The translations under genes were made by a program, and so were the position numbers. A DNA stretch of 6,529 nucleotides from Paracoccaceae bacterium (GTDB lineage Bacteria > Pseudomonadota > Alphaproteobacteria > Rhodobacterales > Rhodobacteraceae). The notes under the pieces are model-generated. The model made no database searches. It was not told the DNA's origin and saw only the letters and a program-made list of their open reading frames with translations. Location: positions 1-6,529 of the forward strand of contig JALWJU010000169.1 of NCBI GenBank assembly GCA_026997055.1. The letters run 5' to 3'. Below, in pieces: positions 1-4,547 of this stretch (position 1 is the stretch's first letter; every line of letters begins with the position of its first letter).

Positions 1-1119
1 CTCGGAAATGCCGCGGAAATCGGGGATGCGGCAGACTTCCCAGAGCAGGCGGCGGCTCGCCGGGTCGCTGGCGCGGGCGATGATTTCCGCCTCGCCCGCA
101 AGGGTCTTGAGCGCGGTCAGGTCGTCGGCCTCGCGGGCGCGGATCAGCCAGGGGTCGTCCGGGGCCTGTTCGAGCGCGCCGATCAGGGCTTCGAGCGAGG
201 AGAAATCCAGCGCCGGGTTGCGCCAGTGGAGCTTTTTCACCGGGGCGAAGCGATGCTCCTCAATGGCCTCGATCAGCCCCGGATCCAGCGGCGGCGCCTC
301 GCCGGTGACGCCGAAGCTGCCATCGTTGCGAAAGCGCCCGGCGCGCCCGGCGATCTGGCCCAGCTCATGCGCATGAAGGTCGCGCCAGCGCCGCCCGTCG
401 AACTTGGAGAGCGCCGAAAAGGCCACATGGTCGATGTCCAGATTGAGCCCCATGCCGATGGCGTCGGTGGCGACCAGGTAATCGACCTCGCCGGACTGAT
501 ACATCGCCACCTGCGCGTTGCGGGTACGCGGGCTGAGCGCGCCCATCACCACCGCCACGCCGCCCTTCTGGCGGCGCATCAGCTCGGCCAGCGCATATAA
601 ATTTTCAACCGAAAAGCCGACAATCGCGCTGCGCTCGGGCATCCGGCTTGTCTTTTTCGAACCCGTATAGGTCAGCCTGCTGTAGCGGTCGCGAAACAGG
701 AATTCCGCCTCCGGCACCAGCGCCGCAATCGCCCCGCGCATGGTGGAAGCGCCCAGAAACAGGGTCTCGCTGGTGCCGCGGGCATACAGCAGGCGGTCGG
801 TAAAGACATGGCCGCGCTCGGGATCGGCGGCGAGCTGGATCTCGTCCACGGCAAGAAAATCGGGGCTCTCGCCCTCCACCATCGCCTCCACCGTGCAGAC
901 CCAGTAGCGGGCGCGCTCGGGCACGATCCGCTCCTCGCCCGTGACCAGCGCCACCACCGACGGCCCGCGCAGGGCCTTGACGCGCTCATAGACCTCGCGC
1001 GCGAGCAGCCGGAGCGGCAGGCCGATCACCCCGGTGGGATGGGCCAGCATGCGCTCGATCGCGTAATGGGTCTTGCCGGTATTGGTCGGGCCCAGCACCG
1101 CCCTGATGATCCCGCTCAC
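1..1119 (-). CDS. Suv3/MgpS-type DEAD/DEAH helicase, C-terminus cut off by window edge
   Basis: This is a superfamily 2 NTP-dependent nucleic-acid helicase. I translated 373 codons with no stop from GTG at 1119 to the left edge. Motifs seen: Walker A GPTNTGKT (residues 10-17), LPLRLLARE (34-42), TGEER (60-64), Walker B VDEIQ (91-95), LGAST (122-126, motif III-like), ATDAIGMGLN (217-226, motif V) and QIAGRAGR (255-262, motif VI). The combination GPTN-GKT, DEIQ and ATDAIGMGLN matches the Suv3 family, whose mitochondrial members unwind RNA with the degradosome. Rhodobacterales relatives are often named MgpS, after a Rhodobacter sphaeroides locus linked to photosynthesis gene expression (recalled, not checked). 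The GTG start is chosen because Walker A must lie just inside the N-terminus and an AAGGG (1122-1126) precedes it, although only 2-3 nt away. Family members have several hundred more residues, which would lie left of the window. DNA versus RNA substrate cannot be decided here. Confidence 0.93.
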   Translation of the reverse strand, partial: MSGIIRAVLGPTNTGKTHYAIERMLAHPTGVIGLPLRLLAREVYERVKALRGPSVVALVTGEERIVPERARYWVCTVEAMVEGESPDFLAVDEIQLAADPERGHVFTDRLLYARGTSETLFLGASTMRGAIAALVPEAEFLFRDRYSRLTYTGSKKTSRMPERSAIVGFSVENLYALAELMRRQKGGVAVVMGALSPRTRNAQVAMYQSGEVDYLVATDAIGMGLNLDIDHVAFSALSKFDGRRWRDLHAHELGQIAGRAGRFRNDGSFGVTGEAPPLDPGLIEAIEEHRFAPVKKLHWRNPALDFSSLEALIGALEQAPDDPWLIRAREADDLTALKTLAGEAEIIARASDPASRRLLWEVCRIPDFRGISE

Positions 1120-1164
1120 AGCCCTTGCCTGCCCTGTCCGCGCTCTCTTTCCTGCCGCAGCGGG

Positions 1165-1193
1165 ACGCTATCGCCCCTGTCGGGCGGATGCAA
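1165..1193 (-). promoter_or_regulatory. Candidate promoter for the helicase gene
   Basis: On the minus strand, TTGCAT (1193-1188) and TAGCGT (1170-1165) are separated by 17 bp. Each matches the sigma-70 consensus at only 3 of 6 positions, but the invariant-type bases (TTG; TA and final T) and the spacing are right. A start site near 1158 would give a leader of about 40 nt. The -35 lies partly in the loop of the inverted repeat at 1181-1200. The evidence is weak and rests on pattern only. Confidence 0.28.
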
Positions 1194-1200
1194 GCGCCCG
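1181..1200 (-). terminator. GC-rich inverted repeat just after the TPR gene
   Basis: CGGGCG (1181-1186) and CGCCCG (1195-1200) form a perfect 6-bp stem with an 8-nt loop, beginning 11 nt past the TPR stop codon on the minus strand. No T-tract follows, so it is not a classical intrinsic terminator. It could slow transcription, protect the 3' end of the TPR mRNA, or act as an operator, since its loop holds part of the possible helicase -35 element. Confidence 0.3.
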
Positions 1201-1211
1201 GCACGGCTGTC

Positions 1212-1754
1212 TCAGCTGTCGAACATCCCGGCTTTGCGCTCAAGCGCCCGGATCGCCTCCTGCAGGTCGGGGCGGTTCGGGCTGAGTGCCAGCACGGCGC
1301 GGTAGGCGGCAAGGGCCTTTTCGGTCTGGCCGGTTTCCTCGAGGATCATCGCCAGCCCCGTCAGCGCCCCGAAATGGCGCGGCTCCAGGGCGAGCGCATG
1401 GGCGATGTCGTCGAGCGCCGGCCCGTAGAGCCCGGCGGCGAAATAGGCGGTGGCGCGCCCGTTCCAGGCTTCGGCGAAGTCCGGCGCGTGGTCGATCAGG
1501 GCGGTGAAATGCTCGATCGCCGCCTGCGTCTCGCCCGCTTCCAGCGCCCCGTAGCCGCGCACCAGCAAAAGGTTCAGCGTGGGCGAGCCGCTGTCGGACC
1601 AGAGGTCGCGGATCTCGGCCTCGATCACCTGCCATTCGTCCGGCCCGGCCTTTTGCAGGGCGGCGAACAGCTGGTCGATACGCTCGGCGGAACCGGCCCC
1701 CGCCGGCAGGGCCAGGCAGGCGAGCAGGATCGGAAAGAGTGCGCGCAGGATCAT
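1212..1754 (-). CDS. Exported tetratricopeptide-repeat (TPR) protein, 180 aa
   Basis: This is a small TPR scaffold protein, probably periplasmic. Residues 1-23 form a signal peptide: a short N-region with Arg4, a Leu/Ala-rich core, then AGA (18-20) or GSA (21-23) as signal peptidase I sites. Three helix-turn-helix TPR units follow at about 60-93, 94-127 and 128-161. They carry the usual small/aromatic pattern, for example GYGALEAGETQAAIEHF, ATAYFAAGLYGPALDDI and AMILEETGQTEKALAAY, each closing with Pro near the unit end (P91, P125, P159). A C-terminal helix is rich in charged residues. The ATG at 1754 is chosen because it starts the signal peptide exactly; the in-frame extension to 1958 is Arg/Gly-rich and would bury it. 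No Shine-Dalgarno is visible (see the promoter entry). The TPR fold binds other proteins; the partner is unknown. The downstream co-directional neighbour is the helicase, 92 bp away, with no obvious functional link. Confidence 0.85.
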   Translation of the reverse strand: MILRALFPILLACLALPAGAGSAERIDQLFAALQKAGPDEWQVIEAEIRDLWSDSGSPTLNLLLVRGYGALEAGETQAAIEHFTALIDHAPDFAEAWNGRATAYFAAGLYGPALDDIAHALALEPRHFGALTGLAMILEETGQTEKALAAYRAVLALSPNRPDLQEAIRALERKAGMFDS

Positions 1755-1760
1755 GGGGGC

Positions 1761-1789
1761 AGCATAGCCGGTCCCGCCGCCCTTGCCCA
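1761..1789 (-). promoter_or_regulatory. Candidate promoter of the TPR gene, predicting a leaderless mRNA
   Basis: On the minus strand TGGGCA (1789-1784, 4 of 6 to TTGACA) and TATGCT (1766-1761, 4 of 6 to TATAAT) are spaced by 17 bp. Only six bases (1760-1755) separate the -10 element from the ATG at 1754, so transcription would start at or next to the A of the start codon. That agrees with the lack of any Shine-Dalgarno before this ATG. Leaderless mRNAs are common in alphaproteobacteria. Confidence 0.45.
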
Positions 1790-1823
1790 GAGGCCGGCCA
1801 GCCCAGATCTGCCCGGCTCCATG

Positions 1824-1886
1824 CTCCCTGCTTCTGCCCCCTGCCCCTGCCCCGGCTCCCTGCCCTCTGCCACCCTGTCCTGCCCG
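1824..1886. repeat. Degenerate CTGCCC-type low-complexity tract with G-quadruplex potential on the minus strand
   Basis: The plus strand is a pyrimidine-dominated run of irregular CTGCCC/CTCCCTG units. Five C-runs of 3 to 5 bases occur in 29 nt: 1837-1841, 1844-1847, 1850-1853, 1858-1860 and 1863-1865, separated by 2, 2, 4 and 2 nt. On the minus strand these are five G-runs that fit the canonical quadruplex rule (at least four runs of three or more G, loops of 7 nt or less). The tract lies 48 bp or more upstream of the TPR -35 and upstream of the SCP2 promoter, between divergent genes. A regulatory role is inference; simple slippage-grown repeat is the alternative. Confidence 0.55.
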
Positions 1887-1903
1887 CTTACGCGGCGAAA
1901 GCC

Positions 1904-1931
1904 TTGCAGCCCGCGCCGATCCCGCTAAGCT
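1904..1931 (+). promoter_or_regulatory. Candidate promoter of the SCP2-hydrolase operon
   Basis: TTGCAG (1904-1909) and TAAGCT (1926-1931) are spaced by 16 bp. Agreement with the sigma-70 consensus is partial (3 of 6 each), but TTG and TA...T are kept. The predicted start near 1938 gives a leader of about 50 nt ending in a good Shine-Dalgarno. It is the best candidate found in the gap between the divergent TPR and SCP2 genes. Confidence 0.4.
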
Positions 1932-1978
1932 GTCCCCGGATGCCCCATGAAACCCCATGCGGGCAGAGGATCAGCAGC

Positions 1979-1983
1979 AGGAG
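1979..1983 (+). promoter_or_regulatory. Ribosome binding site deciding the SCP2 start
   Basis: AGGAG sits 5 nt before the ATG at 1989. An upstream in-frame ATG at 1947 would add 14 residues not expected in this family, so this site selects 1989. Confidence 0.75.
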
Positions 1984-1988
1984 AAACC

Positions 1989-2276
1989 ATGAGCGACGTG
2001 ATCGAGGCGGCAGTAGCCGCGCTGAACGAGAAGCTGGGCGGCGGCTTTGACGGGGTGGCGAAATTCGTCATCGAGGGCGAAGGCGCGCTGATGGTCGATG
2101 GCGCGGGCGCGCGGGCCGGCGACGAGGAGGCGGAAGTGACCCTGAGCGCCAGCCAGGAGGTCTTCGAAGCCCTCCTCGCCGGAGAGCTGAACCCCACCAC
2201 CGCCTTCATGACCGGCAAGCTCAGCGTCGATGGCGACATGGGCGCGGCGATGAAGCTGGGTGCCGCGCTGACCTGA
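1989..2276 (+). CDS. SCP2 sterol-carrier-like lipid-binding protein, 95 aa
   Basis: This is a single-domain SCP-2 protein, expected in the cytoplasm. It starts with a helix (residues 3-16), followed by beta strands (about 23-53: AKFVIEGEGALMVDG, then AEVTLSAS), and ends with the most telling part: VFEALLAGELNPTTAFMTG (58-76), then KLSVDGDMGAAMKLG (77-91). The pattern 'G-x-L-x-P-x-x-A-F-x-x-G-K-L-x-(V/I)-x-G-D' is the SCP2 signature. The length of about 95 residues is normal for bacterial stand-alone SCP2 proteins. SCP2 folds enclose a hydrophobic cavity that holds fatty acyl chains or sterols; the ligand in bacteria is mostly unknown. The stop codon overlaps the start of the hydrolase gene by one base (TGATG, 2274-2278), so translation is probably coupled and the two may act on the same lipid or ester. 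There is no signal peptide or membrane segment. Confidence 0.9.
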   Translation: MSDVIEAAVAALNEKLGGGFDGVAKFVIEGEGALMVDGAGARAGDEEAEVTLSASQEVFEALLAGELNPTTAFMTGKLSVDGDMGAAMKLGAALT

Positions 2277-3223
2277 TGCAGCAGGCGCCGCTGTATCGCG
2301 ACATCGCCTTCGGCCCCGAGGGGGGGCGTGCCTTCTGGATCAGGGCCGGCGACGGGGTGCGCCTGCGCATCGCCCACTGGCCGGCGATGAAGGCGATGGA
2401 AAGCCGCGGCACGGTGCTGCTGTTTCCCGGCCGCACGGAATATGTCGAGAAATACGGCCCCACCGCCGGCGAACTGGCGGCGATGGGCCATGACACGCTC
2501 ACGATCGACTGGCGCGGCCAGGGGCTCGCGGACCGGCCCTGCCGCGACAGGATGGTGGGCGATGTAGGCGATTTCGGCGAATATCAGCTGGACATCGCCG
2601 CCATGCTGGAAGCGGCCGAGGCGCTCGCCCTGCCCCGCCCGTTCTACCTGCTGGCCCATTCCATGGGCGGCTGCATCGGCCTGCGCGCCCTGCACGAGGG
2701 GCTGGAGGTCAGGGCGGCGGCATTCTCTGCGCCGATGTGGGGGATCCTGATGGCCGGGCATCTGCGCCCGCTGGCATGGGCATCGTCGTGGCTGTTTGCC
2801 CGGCTGGGACTGGGCTGCCGGCTGGCGCCGGGCACGCGGATAGAGACCTATGTGGAGGTCCAGCCCTTCGAGGACAACCAGCTGACCACCGACGAAAACC
2901 GCTATGCCTTCCTGCAGAAACAGGCCCGCGAACACCCGGAGCTCACCCTGGGCGGCCCGTCGATGCGCTGGCTCTACGCGGCCCTGCGCGAGACCCGCGC
3001 GCTCCGGGCCATGGCGCCGCCGGAGGTGCCGGCGGTGACCTTTCTGGGCAGCCATGAGCGGATCGTCGATCCGGCGCCGGTTCATGCGCTGATGAAAGCC
3101 TGGGGAGAATCGGGACGACTCGAAATCATCGAGGGCGCCGAGCATGAGGTGCTGATGGAGCCCCCGGAAACCCGCGCCCGGATCAATGGCGCCCTGGCGG
3201 ATCTGTTCGGCGCCCACCGATAA
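2276..3223 (+). CDS. Alpha/beta hydrolase, PldB-like lysophospholipase/monoacylglycerol lipase family, 315 aa
   Basis: This is a serine hydrolase of the serine-aminopeptidase_S33 / PldB type. It would cleave an acyl ester such as a lysophospholipid or monoglyceride, but the substrate is inferred from the family only. Seen in order: an N-terminal strand pair; TVLLFPGRTEYVEKYG (46-61) at the oxyanion-side loop, with FPGRTE where many relatives have HGxxE; TIDWRGQGLADRP (76-88); the nucleophile elbow AHSMGG (127-132) with Ser129; a helical lid region (about 160-245) rich in Trp, Leu and Arg; FLGSHERIVDP (256-266) giving Asp265; and EGAEHEVLMEPP (286-297) giving His290. The catalytic triad Ser129-Asp265-His290 therefore looks complete. 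The elbow has Ala instead of the first Gly of GxSxG, which family members tolerate. No signal peptide is seen, so it is probably cytosolic or membrane-associated. The ATG at 2276 is set by the TGATG overlap with the SCP2 stop. Length is normal for the family. Confidence 0.9.
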   Translation: MQQAPLYRDIAFGPEGGRAFWIRAGDGVRLRIAHWPAMKAMESRGTVLLFPGRTEYVEKYGPTAGELAAMGHDTLTIDWRGQGLADRPCRDRMVGDVGDFGEYQLDIAAMLEAAEALALPRPFYLLAHSMGGCIGLRALHEGLEVRAAAFSAPMWGILMAGHLRPLAWASSWLFARLGLGCRLAPGTRIETYVEVQPFEDNQLTTDENRYAFLQKQAREHPELTLGGPSMRWLYAALRETRALRAMAPPEVPAVTFLGSHERIVDPAPVHALMKAWGESGRLEIIEGAEHEVLMEPPETRARINGALADLFGAHR

Positions 3224-3283
3224 GGCCTCCCGCCAGTGCATGGGCCGAGCCGCGCCAAGCCCCGGAAGCCTCCCGGCCCCCGT

Positions 3284-3322
3284 CGCGCGCCAGAGCGCTC
3301 CCGGCGCCCGCCAGAGCGCTCC
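3284..3322. repeat. 18-bp direct repeat (one mismatch), 21-bp period, between convergent genes
   Basis: The copies at 3284-3301 and 3305-3322 share CGCCAGAGCGCTCC exactly and differ at one base in the preceding four. Each holds the palindrome AGCGCT. They lie in the 145-bp gap after the hydrolase stop (3223) and after the TadE/F-like stop (3369). They are probably non-coding duplication; a protein-binding site is possible but untested. Confidence 0.6.
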
Positions 3323-3335
3323 AGCCACGGCCGTT

Positions 3336-3364
3336 GCGCGCCCGCCGCAGGCGCCCGGGCGTGT
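3336..3364. terminator. GC-rich hairpin between convergent hydrolase and Tad genes
   Basis: Six Watson-Crick pairs join 3339-3344 (CGCCCG) to 3356-3361 (CGGGCG), with an 11-nt loop. In plus-strand RNA three more pairs are possible, including two G-U. It lies 4 nt past the stop of the TadE/F-like gene on the minus strand. No T-tract follows on either strand, so intrinsic termination is uncertain; it may act as a shared 3' end structure for the convergent transcripts. Confidence 0.3.
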
Positions 3365-3368
3365 GGCA

Positions 3369-3998
3369 TCAGCTGTTGGAGCAGGAGAGGCCGGTCCAGC
3401 ACAGCTGCGGGGAGAAGCGGGGGCGGGTCATGGTAATGTCGTAGATCCTGCGCGCCCCGATCCCGGTCAGGGTCGGGTTGATCGCGGGCTCGTACTGCAT
3501 CTCGGTCTCGACCATGATCACCCGGTCACCCTGGGCGATCATGGGGATGATGTCGCGGTAGTCGTTATTGACATCGGAATTTCTCAGTCGCTGCCTGCCG
3601 TCGGTGGCGCGCGACCAGTCCCGGCGCAGGACGCGACGGGCCGGGTCGTCGCAGCGGCTGGTACAGCGCACCGGCGTAACCCGGATCCAGGCATCCTCTC
3701 CGCCCCGGGTGAGGAAGGCATAGACATTCTCGGCGCCGTTCAGATAGCTGGTGTCGATCGGGTTGGTTTCGCGCGAAAACAGGTCGGCGATGGCGTAATT
3801 CCCCTTCAGCGCCAGGGAACGGGTGTGGTAAACATCGAAAAAGGCGTACATGGCGGTAAAGGCCCAGAGCAGGAAGGGCATGACCAGCACCGCCTCGACC
3901 GAGATCGAGGCCTCCTCGCGGCGCAGGAAATCGGCGGCCAGGCGGCGGACCGGGCGAACGGCCAGGCGGCGGGCGATGGGCAGGCGGTGCGGTTTCAT
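3369..3998 (-). CDS. TadE/TadF-like pseudopilin membrane protein, 209 aa
   Basis: This is a minor pseudopilin-like protein of a Tad (Flp pilus) system, anchored in the inner membrane with its large domain outside the cytoplasm. The N-terminus is basic (residues 1-28, many Arg). Then comes RREEASISVEA (26-36), a hydrophobic segment (about 34-54, VEAVLVMPFLLWAFTAMYAF) and an extracytoplasmic domain of about 155 residues. The RREE-xSxxxE pattern is that of TadE/TadF, where prepilin peptidase cuts five residues before Glu35. Here the residue before the cut would be Ala30, not the usual Gly. Four cysteines (112, 116, 200, 206) could form two disulfides. The ATG at 3998 is chosen because GGAGG lies 5 nt upstream (4004-4008); a GTG at 4013 overlapping the tadE stop would place that site inside the gene. 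It is the last gene of the tadG-tadE cluster, with an 11-nt gap after tadE. By position it could be the TadF equivalent; the sequence alone does not separate TadE from TadF. Confidence 0.8.
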   Translation of the reverse strand: MKPHRLPIARRLAVRPVRRLAADFLRREEASISVEAVLVMPFLLWAFTAMYAFFDVYHTRSLALKGNYAIADLFSRETNPIDTSYLNGAENVYAFLTRGGEDAWIRVTPVRCTSRCDDPARRVLRRDWSRATDGRQRLRNSDVNNDYRDIIPMIAQGDRVIMVETEMQYEPAINPTLTGIGARRIYDITMTRPRFSPQLCWTGLSCSNS

Positions 3999-4002
3999 CC
4001 GA

Positions 4003-4010
4003 CCCTCCCT
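4003..4010 (-). promoter_or_regulatory. Strong ribosome binding site of the TadE/F-like gene
   Basis: AGGGAGGG on the minus strand (4010-4003) contains GGAGG placed 5 nt before the ATG at 3998 and touches the last base of the tadE stop codon. This fixes the start and suggests that ribosomes ending tadE can restart here. Confidence 0.7.
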
Positions 4011-4546
4011 CACGGCTCGTTCACGAAGGTTGACGCCGCCACCAGAGCATAGCCGCCGCTGTCATCCAGCGGCATGTCCAGCACCAGCGGCGTGGTGTCG
4101 AAGAACGGATCGGTGATCATGCAGACGCGCACCATCATCAGTTCGTTCTGGGTGCCGAAATTGAAATCGACCACCGGATCGATATTCGCATCGCGATCGA
4201 CACAGGTATATTCCGGGGCGGGGAGATTCCAGCTGCTGGTGGAGATCGGCACCAGTTCGATCGTCAGCGAAGAGGTACACTCGCCGAGCACCAACGCGTC
4301 GTTGCAGATGCGTCGGCGCAGCTCGTCGCTGGTGGCCGGGCTGAGGGTGCCCAGACGCAGGGTGCGGACATTCATGTCCACGGCCCGCTCCAGCAGCACC
4401 GAGCGCATCAGATAGACCCCGATCTCGATCGAGGACAGGAACAGGAACATGATCAGCGGGAAGAACAGCACGAATTCGATCGTGGCCGAGCCCTCTTCGC
4501 GCCGCAACCAGCCTGCGGAGGCGATATGCTCACGCGGGTGCCGCAT
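4010..4546 (-). CDS. tadE: TadE pseudopilin, 178 aa
   Basis: TadE-family minor pseudopilin of the Tad/Flp pilus machinery, inner membrane with an exported C-terminal domain. A short basic leader (residues 1-19) ends in LRREEG, followed by SATIEFVLFFPLIMFLFL (20-37) and a membrane segment to about residue 46. Gly19 followed by Glu24 at mature position +5 fits the prepilin-peptidase rule G|xxxxE, which is known for TadE and TadF. After the membrane segment comes the conserved-type stretch VLLERAVDMNVRTLRLG (50-66), then a beta-rich domain with four cysteines (81, 90, 115, 142). The ATG at 4546 follows the tadG stop by one base (TGACATG), so expression is probably coupled to tadG. A longer in-frame start at 4600 would run inside tadG and add a Pro-rich stretch that spoils the leader, so it was rejected. 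No clear Shine-Dalgarno is visible, which also favours coupling. Confidence 0.88.
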   Translation of the reverse strand: MRHPREHIASAGWLRREEGSATIEFVLFFPLIMFLFLSSIEIGVYLMRSVLLERAVDMNVRTLRLGTLSPATSDELRRRICNDALVLGECTSSLTIELVPISTSSWNLPAPEYTCVDRDANIDPVVDFNFGTQNELMMVRVCMITDPFFDTTPLVLDMPLDDSGGYALVAASTFVNEP

Positions 4547-4547
4547 G

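Noticed and set aside
226..1305. Several plus-strand and out-of-frame minus-strand open frames over the helicase
   Set aside because: The helicase frame on the minus strand contains all expected helicase motifs in order without a stop; the others are shadows.
1125..1928. 267-codon plus-strand open frame opposite the TPR gene
   Set aside because: The minus strand encodes a signal peptide and three TPR units; the plus-strand product has no domain and is low in complexity.
1925..3328. 467-codon open frame on the minus strand opposite the SCP2 and hydrolase genes
   Set aside because: It is an antisense shadow typical of high-GC DNA. The plus strand carries two clear protein families with catalytic motifs, an RBS and a TGATG coupling, while the antisense product is Arg/Gln/His-rich with no recognisable domain.
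3999..4013. GTG start at 4013 for the TadE/F-like gene, overlapping the tadE stop
   Set aside because: The ATG at 3998 has GGAGG at 5-nt spacing, whereas the GTG has no comparable site. The overlap remains possible but is less likely.
3186..4052. 288-codon plus-strand open frame opposite the TadE/F-like gene
   Set aside because: It is a shadow of the real minus-strand gene; the product is Gly/Ala/Arg-rich and it starts inside the hydrolase gene.
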